Shown: piece after piece, positions 1 through 6,667 of the stretch | Position numbering within the stretch: the first letter of the stretch is position 1 | How the letters are laid out: each line of letters opens with the position of its first letter | Source: Thermococcaceae archaeon | GTDB taxonomy: Archaea > Methanobacteriota_B > Thermococci > Thermococcales > Thermococcaceae | Reading direction: 5' to 3' | Assembly (NCBI GenBank): GCA_026986455.1 | Contig: JALSON010000205.1 | Location: forward strand, 1 to 10,688 | DNA length: 10,688 bases | Made by a program: the position numbers and the translations under genes | The notes under the pieces: model-generated | What the model saw: only the letters and a program-made list of their open reading frames with translations | Databases searched by the model: none | Told to the model about the DNA's origin: nothing

Positions 1-1
1 G

Positions 2-1546
2 GTTTATGGCAAATTCGCCCTTGTTCCAGTGTTAGAGCCGATTTCCCCGCACGAAGCAAAGGAAATGGTGAAGTATGCCTTTGAGCTGAGCGAAAAGTTC
101 AAGCACTTCGTTATCCTGAGAACAACCACGAGGAGTTCCCACGCAAGGGGAGACGTCGTTCTCGGTGAGCTGCCGGAGGAGATAAAAGCCGGAAAGAGGA
201 AGTTTGGAAACTTCAAAAAAGACCCCTCAAGATTCGTGGACATCCCGGCACACTCAAGAAAGTTCCACCCCCAGATTCTTGAGAAGATTGAGCGCATAAG
301 GGAGGAGCTCGCGGAGTGTCCGTTCAACTGGATTGAGGGCAAGGAGGATGCAAAAGTTGGTATCATCGCCCCCGGTCTGAGCTATGCCTACGTTAAGGAA
401 GCCCTTGCCTGGCTCGGCGTTGATGATGTGAAGATTCTCAAGCTCGGCACCCCATTCCCCGTCCCGTTCAGGCTCGTTGAGCGCTTTGTGGAAGGCCTTG
501 AGAGGGTTCTCATAGTGGAGGAGCTCGAACCCGTTGTTGAGGAGCAGATAAAGACATGGGCCTTTGACAGGAAGCTCAGCATCGAGATTAAGGGCAAGGA
601 GATAGTCCCAAGGGTCTACGAGATGACCACGAGGAGGGCCGTCGAGGCCATAGCGAGGTTCCTCGGCCTTGAGACCCCGGTCAACTTCGGGGAGCTCGAC
701 GAGAAGTACAGGAAGGTTCAGGCAATGGTGCCGCCGAGGCCTCCTTCGCTGTGTCCTGCCTGTCCGCACAGGAATACTTTCTACGCCATAAAGAAGGCTG
801 CAACGACCAGGGCCATATTTCCGAGCGACATAGGCTGCTACACCCTTGGGGTTCTGCCGCCGCTCAGGGCAGTCGACACCACCGTAGCCATGGGAGGCTC
901 AATCGGCGTTGCCCACGGGCTCAGTATAGCCCTCAACGGCTCCGTTGCGGAGGAAGAACACAGGGAGGGTAAGGAGAAGAAGGTCATAGTGGCCACCATC
1001 GGGGACTCAACGTTCTTCCACACCGGACTTCCGGCTTTAGCGAATGCAATCTACAACCGCTCCAATGTCGTCATAGTCGTCGTCGACAACCTCGTTACGG
1101 CAATGACCGGCGACCAGCCGAACCCGGGAACAGGTGAGACTCCTCACGGACCCGGCAGACAGATAAAGATCGAAGAAGTGGCTAAAGCCCTCGGTGCGGA
1201 CTTCGTTGCCGTTGTTGACCCGTACGACATCAAGGCCACAGTTGAAACCATGAAGAGGGCCCTTGCCGTCGAGGGCGTCAGCGTTGTCGTCAGCAGGCGC
1301 GTCTGTGCCCTCCACAGGATAGGCGAGCTCAGGAGGGCCAGGATACAGTGGCCGCTCTACCAGGTCAACGAGGAGAAATGCACAGGCTGCAAGATATGCA
1401 TAAACGCCTACGGATGTCCGGCCATCTACTGGGATGCCGAGAGCGGCAAGGCCAAGGTCGACCCGCTCATGTGCTGGGGCTGCGGCGGATGTGCTCAGGT
1501 GTGTCCGTTCGATGCCTTTGAGAAGGTCAGGGAGGGAGAGATATGA
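2..1546 (+). CDS. iorA: Indolepyruvate:ferredoxin oxidoreductase, alpha subunit (5' end outside window)
   Basis: Catalyses CoA-dependent oxidative decarboxylation of aryl pyruvates (from Trp, Phe, Tyr transamination) to aryl acetyl-CoA, reducing ferredoxin; cytoplasmic, works with IorB. The frame is open from base 2 (visible residues [13 protein letters not shown]), so the gene starts upstream and the GTG at 29 is only an internal valine; 514 residues are visible of about 640 usual for the family. Seen in order: a CPACPHR motif near 750-771; the thiamine diphosphate region [10 protein letters not shown]...VVVDN near 1000-1090; then a C-terminal ferredoxin-like domain with CxxCxxCx5CP (Cys codons from 1379 to 1415) and CxxCxxCx3CP (1472 to 1502), the two iron-sulfur cluster sites expected of IorA. 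The stop overlaps the iorB start (ATGA), so the two are translationally coupled. Identity is firm. Confidence 0.95.
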   Translation, partial: VYGKFALVPVLEPISPHEAKEMVKYAFELSEKFKHFVILRTTTRSSHARGDVVLGELPEEIKAGKRKFGNFKKDPSRFVDIPAHSRKFHPQILEKIERIREELAECPFNWIEGKEDAKVGIIAPGLSYAYVKEALAWLGVDDVKILKLGTPFPVPFRLVERFVEGLERVLIVEELEPVVEEQIKTWAFDRKLSIEIKGKEIVPRVYEMTTRRAVEAIARFLGLETPVNFGELDEKYRKVQAMVPPRPPSLCPACPHRNTFYAIKKAATTRAIFPSDIGCYTLGVLPPLRAVDTTVAMGGSIGVAHGLSIALNGSVAEEEHREGKEKKVIVATIGDSTFFHTGLPALANAIYNRSNVVIVVVDNLVTAMTGDQPNPGTGETPHGPGRQIKIEEVAKALGADFVAVVDPYDIKATVETMKRALAVEGVSVVVSRRVCALHRIGELRRARIQWPLYQVNEEKCTGCKICINAYGCPAIYWDAESGKAKVDPLMCWGCGGCAQVCPFDAFEKVREGEI

Positions 1547-2151
1547 AGGAGTACAACATCGTTATCACCGGAGTTGGCGGCCAGGGAATCCTCACCGCGG
1601 CAAATCTCCTAGGGTGGGCCGCCCTCCGCGCGGGATACAAGGTCAGGGTCGGCGAGGTTCACGGAATGAGCCAGCGCTTCGGCTCGGTCATAGCATACGT
1701 GCGCTTTGGAGAGGATGTATATGGTGCGATGGTTCCGGAAGGGAAGGCCGACGTTATACTCTCCTTCGAGCCGGTCGAAGCTTTGAGATACATAAACTAC
1801 CTCAAGAAGGGCGGGCTGGTCTTCACGAACGCCAGACCCATCCCTCCGGTTCAGGTTTCGATGGGACTCGCCGCTTACCCGAGCCTTGAGGAGATAAAGA
1901 AGATAGTCGAGGAGGACTTCGAGGCCAAGTTCATGGCCTTTGACGCCGAGGAGCTCGCCATGAAGGCCGGCCACGTGATAACGACCAACGTCGTCCTAAT
2001 TGGAGCTTTAACACAGACACCGGGCTTCCCCCTCTCGGCGGAGCATGTAAAGGAGGTCATCCGCGTCAGCGTTCCGCCCAAAGCCGTCGACGTCAATATG
2101 AAGGCCTTCGACCTTGGTGTTCAGGCTGCAAAGGAGATGCTGGGGCTCTGA
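1543..2151 (+). CDS. iorB: Indolepyruvate:ferredoxin oxidoreductase, beta subunit
   Basis: Second subunit of the IorAB complex, a member of the pyruvate-ferredoxin oxidoreductase gamma-domain family. The 202-residue protein has the glycine-rich GVGGQG motif at residues 10-15 and the family signature [12 protein letters not shown] at about 38-49, and its length matches archaeal IorB. The ATG at 1543 lies inside the iorA stop (ATGA) and is preceded by a purine-rich GGAGGGAGAG stretch at 1531-1540 that serves as ribosome binding site. Translation is therefore probably coupled to iorA, giving equal amounts of both subunits. A T-rich tract follows the stop. Confidence 0.95.
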   Translation: MKEYNIVITGVGGQGILTAANLLGWAALRAGYKVRVGEVHGMSQRFGSVIAYVRFGEDVYGAMVPEGKADVILSFEPVEALRYINYLKKGGLVFTNARPIPPVQVSMGLAAYPSLEEIKKIVEEDFEAKFMAFDAEELAMKAGHVITTNVVLIGALTQTPGFPLSAEHVKEVIRVSVPPKAVDVNMKAFDLGVQAAKEMLGL

Positions 2152-2168
2152 TTTCTCTCTTTTTATTC
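2152..2168 (+). terminator. Oligo-T terminator of iorAB
   Basis: Directly after the iorB stop the + strand is pyrimidine-rich and contains T5 at 2160-2164. Archaeal RNA polymerase terminates at short T tracts without needing a hairpin. Inferred from position and composition only. Confidence 0.5.
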
Positions 2169-2235
2169 TCCACTTCAGCCCCTTGAATGGCATTTTTAAT
2201 CTTTTCAAAATCCCTTATGTTACCACCGATAGGCA

Positions 2236-2283
2236 TATATAAAACAAAATCAAGAACATTTTTGCAGCACTTGTCCCGGAGGT
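2236..2283 (+). promoter_or_regulatory. Promoter and ribosome binding site of the MBL-fold gene
   Basis: TATATAAAA at 2236-2244 is a good archaeal TATA box. Transcription would start about 25 bp downstream (near 2265), giving a leader of about 25 nt. It includes a strong Shine-Dalgarno GGAGGT at 2278-2283, 7 nt before the ATG at 2291. This separates the gene from the iorAB operon. Confidence 0.65.
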
Positions 2284-2290
2284 AACACAC

Positions 2291-3814
2291 ATGAAGATAA
2301 CCGTTTATGATGGTGCCGATACCATAGGCGGAACAAAAATTCACGTAGAAGAAAAGGGAAATGGGCTTTTTCTGGATTTTGGGATGAACTTTGCCAGATA
2401 CTCCCTCTATTACGAGGAGTTCATAAGCGAGAGAAGTGCGAGGGGAATTCACGACCTCTGGCACCTGGGTCTAATACCAAAGCTCAACATCTACAGAAAG
2501 GATTTGATTCCACGGGATCTGGATACCTCCTCTTACCCAAAGCTCCCGGTCAATGCTGTTCTGATAAGCCACGCCCACCTCGATCACGTCGGTAACGTCG
2601 CCCTCCTCGATGGGAGCATTCCGCTCGTCGGTTCCCCCACGACGATTGCAATCATCAAGGCTTTAAATGACACCGCTGCCGGCGGCAGCCATTTTGGAAT
2701 GGAAATCCCCTACTATAAGGTGAGGAAGAACAGAGATGAGGAAGGCCATATCCTGGAGGCGGACAGAAACTCCCACTACCCTTCGAGGAAGGTTATCCTC
2801 ACCGGGAAAGCGGAGCAGCTCAATGAGTTCCTCTTCTACTCCCCAAAGTCCAAGAAGAAAATAATCCCCAATGAGGTTAAAACCCTCGGAGAAGAGGAGC
2901 TGGGGTTTGAGGTCAAAGCTTTTCCCGTCGATCACTCAATTTACGGTGCAACAGCACATGTGGTCGAAGGTGATGTTAGCCTCGCATACACGGGCGATTT
3001 CAGGCTCCACGGGAAGAACGGGAACGAAACGAAAAAATTCATCAGAGAGGCGGGGAATGTTAGCATTTTAATCACAGAAGGGACGAGAGTTGGTAGAGAA
3101 GAACATGAGAACGTCTCTGAGGAGGAGGTTTATGAGAACGCGCTTGAAATAGTTGAAGGAGCTAAGGGCTTGGTTGTGGCGGACTTTTCGGCAAGGAACT
3201 TTGAGAGGCTTGAAACCTTTGAGAAAATTGCCCGGGAGGCGGGTAGGGAGCTCGTGATAACGGCAAAGGACGCTTACTTCCTGCATGCCCTGAAAATGGT
3301 CGATGGAGCCGACAGACTTGAAAACGTGAGAATCTACGGGAACTTCAAAGCCACCCGGCAGAGGTGGGAAACCCTCGTGGTCTGGGAGAACTACGGCGAC
3401 AGATATATATCACCTTTTGAGATCAGGGCAAATCAGGAGAACTACATTCTATGCTTCTCCTTTTATGATATGCCCCACCTGCTGGATGTAATGCCCCATG
3501 GCGGCGTTTATATTTACTCCTCAAGTGAAGCCTTTGGGGAGGAGCAGGAGTTCAGCTTTCTCCGCCTTTGGAACTGGCTCAGATACTTTGGCTTTGAAGT
3601 GCATGGGTTTAAGGTGGATGAACACGGGAAGCCGGTTTTTGAGAGAGGACTTCATGCATCGGGTCACGTTTCCAGGGAGGAGCTGGTGAGGGTTATTGAT
3701 GAGATTGACCCGGATTACATAATTCCAGTGCACACGGAGAACCCGATGTGGTTTAAGGAGAATTGGGGCGAAAAGACTGTTGTTTTAAAGAATGGGGAAA
3801 GGTGGGAGATTTGA
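2291..3814 (+). CDS. RNase J-like metallo-beta-lactamase / beta-CASP nuclease family protein
   Basis: A 507-residue MBL-fold protein. Motifs seen: SHAHLDHVG (HxHxDH, residues 94-99), DHSIYG (His215), YTGDFRLHG (Asp236), ITEGTRVG, then a beta-CASP-like section, and a C-terminal HASGHVSREEL (455-465) followed by IIPVHTE (His481). The order DHSI, TGDF, SGHVS, PVHTE is that of the RNase J group of archaeal and bacterial ribonucleases, which need two zinc ions to cut or trim RNA 5' to 3'. It is longer than typical archaeal RNase J (about 450) and has a lysine-rich insert near residues 140-200 between the HxHxDH and DHSI motifs, so it may be a paralogue rather than the main RNase J. RNA as substrate is inference from family. 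It has its own promoter. The stop is followed by gene debris on both strands. Confidence 0.8.
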   Translation: MKITVYDGADTIGGTKIHVEEKGNGLFLDFGMNFARYSLYYEEFISERSARGIHDLWHLGLIPKLNIYRKDLIPRDLDTSSYPKLPVNAVLISHAHLDHVGNVALLDGSIPLVGSPTTIAIIKALNDTAAGGSHFGMEIPYYKVRKNRDEEGHILEADRNSHYPSRKVILTGKAEQLNEFLFYSPKSKKKIIPNEVKTLGEEELGFEVKAFPVDHSIYGATAHVVEGDVSLAYTGDFRLHGKNGNETKKFIREAGNVSILITEGTRVGREEHENVSEEEVYENALEIVEGAKGLVVADFSARNFERLETFEKIAREAGRELVITAKDAYFLHALKMVDGADRLENVRIYGNFKATRQRWETLVVWENYGDRYISPFEIRANQENYILCFSFYDMPHLLDVMPHGGVYIYSSSEAFGEEQEFSFLRLWNWLRYFGFEVHGFKVDEHGKPVFERGLHASGHVSREELVRVIDEIDPDYIIPVHTENPMWFKENWGEKTVVLKNGERWEI

Positions 3815-3929
3815 GAAACCAGACCACGCCTACAAGCACACCGCCAAGAAAGCCCCCCGCATGCTCCGCCAGCTGTATGAGATAGGCTTCGCGAGCTTCA
3901 GCTGATTTTTTCTTTTCGAAACCCTTATA
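3810..3929 (-). pseudogene. Possible fragment of a membrane protein, rhomboid-like C-terminus (weak)
   Basis: The minus strand is open from about 3929 into the 3' end of the MBL-fold gene (stop at 3753-3755). It encodes a lysine-rich, then hydrophobic peptide containing EAYLIQLAEHAGGFLGG followed by VLVGVVWFLK. The HxxGxxxG spacing within a transmembrane-like stretch resembles the last helix of rhomboid proteases, which carries the catalytic histidine; that match is from memory of the family and is weak. There is no start codon and no upstream partner, because the palindrome at 3929 interrupts it. It may be the tail of a gene cut by the rearrangement that produced the neighbouring ATPase pseudogene, or a chance open frame opposite a short + strand ORF. 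Confidence 0.25.
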
Positions 3930-3946
3930 ACTTACCCGAGGGTAAG
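3917..3946 (+). promoter_or_regulatory. Promoter with overlapping palindromic operator-like site, orphaned upstream of the ATPase pseudogene
   Basis: CGAAA (BRE-like, 3917-3921) and CTTATAA (TATA-like, 3924-3930) lead straight into the palindrome CTTACCC-GA-GGGTAAG (3931-3946). A start of transcription about 25 bp from the TATA box would fall near 3951, already inside the sequence that encodes the beta-strand before Walker A. The arrangement looks like a regulated promoter that lost its leader, start codon and first coding segment by deletion. Operator function is inference. Confidence 0.45.
3929..3946. repeat. Palindrome copy 1, AACTTACCC-GA-GGGTAAG
   Basis: A perfect 7-bp inverted repeat CTTACCC/GGGTAAG with a 2-bp centre, preceded by AA. 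The same arms recur at the 3' end of the ATPase gene (4942-4957), and a shortened version lies at 4961-4975. It abuts the TATA-like element on its left and the truncated ATPase coding sequence on its right. Confidence 0.85.
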
Positions 3947-4956
3947 AGGCTCGTCCTTATCCTCGGCATAAGGCGTCTCGGGAAAAGCTCCCTCCTCAAC
4001 GTGGCACTCTCAGAGTCTGGCTTACCTTACGCCAAAATCGACACCCGGGCCCTTTACTTCACCCACGGTTCGATTCCTCAGGAGATCCTTGCGAAAAGAA
4101 TTCTGAGTTCGCTAATCTCATCACTTCCTTCCAAAGGAAAGCCCAGACTCGGAATCATAGAGGCACTCTCCTCGATCAAAGGACTCCGCCTATCGGGAAT
4201 TCAGGTGGAGTTCGATAAAAAACCTGATCTGGCCGAAATACTGGAAACCATAAACTCATGGGGCGAGAGAAGCGGAAGGAGAGTCCTGATAGCCTTTGAT
4301 GAAGCCCAGTATCTTAGACTGTCTGGCATACAATATGATGGGCTGATAGCCTATGCAGTCGATAACCTATCCAACATTACGTTTGTCCTCACAGGTTCGG
4401 AGGTCGGAATGCTCCACGATTTTCTCGGCTTGGATAATCCAAAGAAACCGCTTTTCGGCAGGTACGCAAGGGAGATAGTGCTGGAGCGATTCACGAGGGA
4501 GCAGAGCAGTGACTTCCTTGAGAAAGGCTTCGAAGAGCTCCGGATTAACGTGAGTTCTGAGGAACTTGAGCGGGTCGTTGATAGGCTTGATGGAATCGTT
4601 GGCTGGCTGAGCACCTACGGCTACCTCAGGGGTGTTAGAAAGCTATCCGAAAAGGACGCCCTGGAGGAGCTGTTCCGCAGGGCTGAAGCCCTCGTAATGG
4701 ATGAACTTTCCTCCCTGATCTCCCACAGCAGAAGGTACTGGTTCATACTGAAGGCCGTTTCCTTGGGCAACAGCAGGTGGAGCAGTATAAAGGAATACGT
4801 GGAGTTCAAAGCCGGCAGGATAAACGACGCGAAGTTTTCCCATCTCCTGAAAAACCTCGTCAAATACGGTTACCTCAAAAAAACGCCGAAGGCTATTCAA
4901 TTTCCGATCCCGTTGTCCTGGAGGTCATCAAGAAGTCTCAACTTACCCCCGGGTAA
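3947..4956 (+). pseudogene. Archaeal ATPase family protein (PF01637 type), 5'-deleted and frameshifted
   Basis: Encodes the STAND/AAA-like 'archaeal ATPase' family that is abundant in Thermococcales; cellular role largely unknown. Seen in order: strand plus Walker A RLVLILGIRRLGKSS (from 3947), Walker B RVLIAFDEAQYLR (4282-4320), sensor FVLTGSE, the family block KPLFGRYAREIVLERF, and a C-terminal winged-helix region KFSHLLKNLVKYGYLKKTPK. Two lesions are visible. First, no ATG, GTG or TTG exists in frame between the upstream stop (3878) and the GTG at 4001, which lies after Walker A, so the N-terminal ~30 codons are gone. Second, at 4889-4893 one base (probably a G) is missing: the other frame continues YSISDPVVLEVIKKSQLTPG and stops with TAA at 4954, inside palindrome 2, matching the family's usual YxIxDPxV ending. 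The unshifted frame runs on to 5080 with unrelated sequence. Probably non-functional. Confidence 0.85.
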
Positions 4957-4959
4957 GTT
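4940..4959. repeat. Palindrome copy 2, AACTTACCC-CC-GGGTAAGTT
   Basis: Perfect 9-bp arms around a CC centre. The TAA inside its right arm (4954-4956) is the natural stop of the ATPase once the frameshift is corrected. It has the same 7-bp core arms as copy 1. Confidence 0.85.
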
Positions 4960-4960
4960 C

Positions 4961-4977
4961 CTTACCCCCCGTAAGTT
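4961..4977. repeat. Palindrome copy 3 (degenerate), CTTAC-CCCCC-GTAAGTT
   Basis: Arms CTTAC (4961-4965) and GTAAG (4971-4975), extended by TT. Read on the minus strand it is AACTTACGGGGGGTAAG, copy 1 with a substituted and one-base-shorter centre. It lies 1 bp from copy 2 and forms the exact border of the HDAC-like remnant. Confidence 0.75.
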
Positions 4978-4978
4978 A

Positions 4979-5163
4979 TTCGTCATGTATCAGAAGAATA
5001 TCCGAGAGAGATACAGGTTTAGCTTCCAGAATTTTTCCCCATCCCACAGCCCATTTTCGGAGAGGCCCCTTATCACATAGTCCAGCCTGGCCGGGTTTTC
5101 TGTATGGTAACCTTCGGGCTTATGCTCCCGGAAAATGGAAGAGTAAAAGATTCCGAAGGGCAA
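4979..5163 (-). pseudogene. Histone deacetylase / acetylpolyamine amidohydrolase family protein, N-terminal remnant
   Basis: Just downstream of tbp on the same strand, beginning at a TTG (5163) 7 nt after the tbp stop. The reading LPFGIFYSSIFREHKP then GYHTENPARLDYVIRGLS, ENGLW matches the N-terminus of the HDAC superfamily (zinc deacetylases acting on acetyl-lysine or acetyl-polyamines), where a G(Y)HPENPxR block is the first conserved element. The frame breaks in an A5 run (5032-5036); one added A restores ILEAKPVSLSDILLIHDE, the next conserved part (family: LxxxH..EYV). It then meets TAA at 4976-4978, which is the edge of palindrome 3. The catalytic HH, D and H motifs are all missing, so about 80% of the gene is lost. 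I found no continuation on the far side of the ATPase. Short for an annotated gene, but the similarity over both segments is good. Confidence 0.7.
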
Positions 5164-5170
5164 GAGGGTT

Positions 5171-5743
5171 TCAGAACTCCTCCTCTTCTTCGATGAGGCC
5201 GTACTTCTCCAGCTCGCGGAGGAGCTTTCTGACAGCATCCCACGCATCATGCTCGCTCTTCGCCCCGGAGCACACTATCTTCCCCGAGGAGAACAGCAGT
5301 ATAACCGCTCTTGGCTCCTTCACGCGGTAGATGACGCCAGGGAACTGTTCCGGTTCGTACTCACAGTTTGGAAGACTTAGAGCCACGGCATCGAGGTTGA
5401 ACTCCATACCTATGTCACCGCTGAAGACCATGTTCTGTATATCTATCTGCGGCGCCCTTCCGAACTTGGCCCCTATCTTCTTGAGCATCTGGATGAGCTT
5501 CTGAACCGCCCTCTCTATGTCCTCCACGCTCTTGGCACCTGTGACAACGAGCTTGCCGGAGCTGAAGATGAGGAGAGCAACCTTTGGCTCGTCAAAGCGG
5601 CATATTATCCCCGGGAACTCCTCCGGATTATACTTTGAGTTTGGGCATATCTCGATGACCTTCTCAAGGTTTAGCGATGTAAAAAGGTCAACAGAGGCGA
5701 CGATATTTTCAATCCTGAGCTTTACCTTACTCATATCTACCAT
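5171..5743 (-). CDS. tbp: TATA-box-binding protein (TBP)
   Basis: General transcription factor that binds the TATA box and, with TFB, recruits archaeal RNA polymerase. The 190-residue protein is the usual length. It shows the two direct repeats of the TBP saddle: repeat 1 (about residues 8-93) with [15 protein letters not shown] and [13 protein letters not shown]; repeat 2 (about 99-183) with [15 protein letters not shown] and [13 protein letters not shown]. It ends in an acidic tail EEEEEF, as in Pyrococcus and Thermococcus TBP. The start MVDMSK at ATG 5743 matches the family and is preceded by a GGGGGTG ribosome binding site (5750-5756). Downstream on the same strand is an HDAC-family remnant 7 nt away, suggesting the two once formed an operon. 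The identity is firm. Confidence 0.97.
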   Translation of the reverse strand: MVDMSKVKLRIENIVASVDLFTSLNLEKVIEICPNSKYNPEEFPGIICRFDEPKVALLIFSSGKLVVTGAKSVEDIERAVQKLIQMLKKIGAKFGRAPQIDIQNMVFSGDIGMEFNLDAVALSLPNCEYEPEQFPGVIYRVKEPRAVILLFSSGKIVCSGAKSEHDAWDAVRKLLRELEKYGLIEEEEEF

Positions 5744-5745
5744 GT

Positions 5746-5785
5746 ATTACACCCCCGGATGGTGGGTTTAAAAACCCTTTATAAA
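5746..5785 (-). promoter_or_regulatory. tbp promoter and ribosome binding site
   Basis: TTTATAAA at 5778-5785 (symmetric) lies about 35 bp before the tbp ATG, which would give a leader of about 14 nt containing the GGGGGTG Shine-Dalgarno (5750-5756). An inverted repeat GGGTTT-AA-AAACCC (5764-5777) lies between TATA box and start site, where a repressor could block initiation; its role is not known. Confidence 0.55.
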
Positions 5786-5910
5786 CTATCATCTTGGGTT
5801 TTTAAAGTTTAGCTTTAGCTTTAACTTTTGGGTAGCTTTAGGGTTGACGGTGCTCTTAGGACAAGCTCAATAATATCTCCAAGGACGGCAGAAACGGTTC
5901 ATGCAACACG
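5786..5910. other. tbp/DUF356 divergent intergenic region with AGCTTT repeats
   Basis: Between the two promoters, TTTAGC/AGCTTT units recur: TTTAGCTTTAGCTTTAAC at 5808-5825 and TAGCTTTAGGG at 5833-5843, after GGGTTTTTAAA at 5797-5807. No convincing ORF is seen on either strand. Confidence 0.5.
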
Positions 5911-5945
5911 CTTAAAAGGGGATGAAAGGAGTTAGGCTTGGTGAG
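5911..5945 (+). promoter_or_regulatory. Promoter and ribosome binding site of the DUF356-like gene
   Basis: CTTAAAAG at 5911-5918 is TATA-like; initiation 25 bp on would be near 5939. This excludes the ATG at 5922 and favours the ATG at 5949, which has GGTGAG at 5940-5945 just before it. The leader would be very short. Confidence 0.4.
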
Positions 5946-5948
5946 ATT

Positions 5949-6359
5949 ATGTTAAACACGATGGTTTTAGTAAGGACGGACAACTTTCAGAAGGCGAGCA
6001 TAGCTCTGGCCGACCTCGTGAGGTACGGAAGGATGAACATCAGGGGAGACCCGCGAATAATTCCACCGGCTCTGTCGGACTGGGCATTTGAAAAGATAAG
6101 CGGCGAGAAGCCGAGAAAAAAATTCAGAGCCCATGTAGTGGCTCAGATAGACCTGCCCCCTTCAAAGGCCATAGGCAGGCTTATGGATATACACCCTCCG
6201 GCCCACATTCTCGTAATTCCTCCTGACACAGAGGTGCACAGGGAGCTCCTCAGACTGTGGGGGACGTTTGAAAAGCTCCGCGGTTTTCATTCCCCAAAGA
6301 GAACCAAAGCTGAGGAGCTCAGGAATAAGAAGGAGAGCGGGGAGTTGGAGGGGTTTTAG
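5949..6359 (+). CDS. DUF356-like conserved archaeal protein
   Basis: A 136-residue protein beginning MLNTMVLVRTDNFQKA, with ADLVRYGRMNIRGDPRIIPP and the distinctive IHPPAHILVI near its centre. From memory this order (LVRxDN, a GxPRIIPP-like segment, HPPAHxxVI) is that of DUF356, an uncharacterised family in methanogens and Thermococcales; no biochemical role is known to me. No membrane segment or cofactor motif is visible; the C-terminus is basic and charged. Start: an ATG at 5922 would add 9 residues but lies too close to the TATA-like box at 5911, whereas 5949 follows a GGTGAG site. The gene is divergent from tbp and is followed by T tracts. Confidence 0.75.
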   Translation: MLNTMVLVRTDNFQKASIALADLVRYGRMNIRGDPRIIPPALSDWAFEKISGEKPRKKFRAHVVAQIDLPPSKAIGRLMDIHPPAHILVIPPDTEVHRELLRLWGTFEKLRGFHSPKRTKAEELRNKKESGELEGF

Positions 6360-6594
6360 GGGGAGAACCTGCAGCCCCTCTTTTCTTCCAGCGTTTTTAA
6401 GGTCACTGTCCAATGCTGCCAGAATTATTCGGGAGTAGGTTGTGTTTTCGCATCAGCTCATAGGACAGCTCAAGAATCTCGTCATCAGTGGGTAGTACAT
6501 GGAACTGTCCAATAAAATCCTTTGGCTCATCGGAGAGTATCACTGCGCTTATTTCTCTCCGTTTTTTAATTGTAATTATAAAATAGGACAACAT
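6360..6594 (-). pseudogene. PIN-domain (VapC-type) toxin remnant with internal deletion
   Basis: The minus strand at 6403-6594 encodes 63 residues including FHVLPTDDEILELSYELM followed by RKHNLLPNN, very like the middle of archaeal PIN-domain proteins (VLPxTxEIxxLAxxLxxKYxLLPND). The N-terminal strand with the first catalytic Asp is absent: TAG directly precedes the ATG at 6594. After LLPN the frame goes astray, but the adjacent frame reads IILAALDSDLKNAGRK and EGLQVL, resembling the PIN C-terminus (DSDF...EGI.VL). The roughly 30 residues that normally separate LLPNDA from that point are missing, so an internal deletion joined the two parts. No antitoxin gene is seen upstream. Dead remnant between the DUF356 gene and aMBF1. 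Confidence 0.6.
6377..6400 (+). terminator. T-rich terminator of the DUF356-like gene
   Basis: CTCTTTTCTTCC and GTTTTTAA within 45 bp of the stop give two short T tracts on the + strand, adequate for archaeal intrinsic termination. Inferred from composition. Confidence 0.4.
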
Positions 6595-6667
6595 CTATAA
6601 AAGAGTCTCTTCCAAAATTAATTAAAATTGAGAAACTGAGAAACTCAAAAACCTATAAACCAACAGT
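6595..6667. other. AT-rich gap after aMBF1, with oligo-T terminator and tandem octamer
   Basis: T5 on the minus strand (6647-6651) shortly after the aMBF1 stop is the likely terminator. Next to it GAGAAACT occurs twice in tandem (6630-6645), preceded by the palindromic AATTAATTAA tract (6615-6625). No coding is seen. Confidence 0.45.

Noticed and set aside
254..769. 171-residue minus-strand ORF opposite iorA.
   Set aside because: Antisense frame of a GC-rich gene; no motif or ribosome binding site.
2093..2232. Minus-strand reading MPIGGNIRDFEKIKNAIQ opposite the iorB-MBL intergenic region.
   Set aside because: Runs antisense into iorB, has no ribosome binding site, and uses the complement of the MBL-gene TATA region; no family recognised.
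3792..3905. + strand ORF of 37 codons starting MGKGGRFEKPDHAYKH, overlapping the end of the MBL-fold gene.
   Set aside because: No ribosome binding site, no recognisable family, and many arginine CGC codons unlike the neighbours. It opposes the minus-strand hydrophobic frame; at best one of the two is a remnant.
3929..4977. Known insertion sequence or CRISPR repeat as explanation for the palindromes.
   Set aside because: No transposase-like ORF, no regular spacer units and only three copies, so neither label is supported.
4001..5080. 359-residue + strand ORF taken as a complete ATPase gene.
   Set aside because: The GTG at 4001 lies after Walker A, and the last ~60 residues come from reading past a frameshift, through the palindromes and antisense to the HDAC-like remnant.
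5810..5920. Short minus-strand frame AVLGDIIELVLRAPST in the tbp/DUF356 gap.
   Set aside because: About 20 codons with no start and no family; chance is as likely.
5922..5948. Upstream ATG for the DUF356-like gene.
   Set aside because: Only a few bases from the TATA-like element at 5911-5918, so it would lie before the expected transcription start; the ATG at 5949 has a GGTGAG site.
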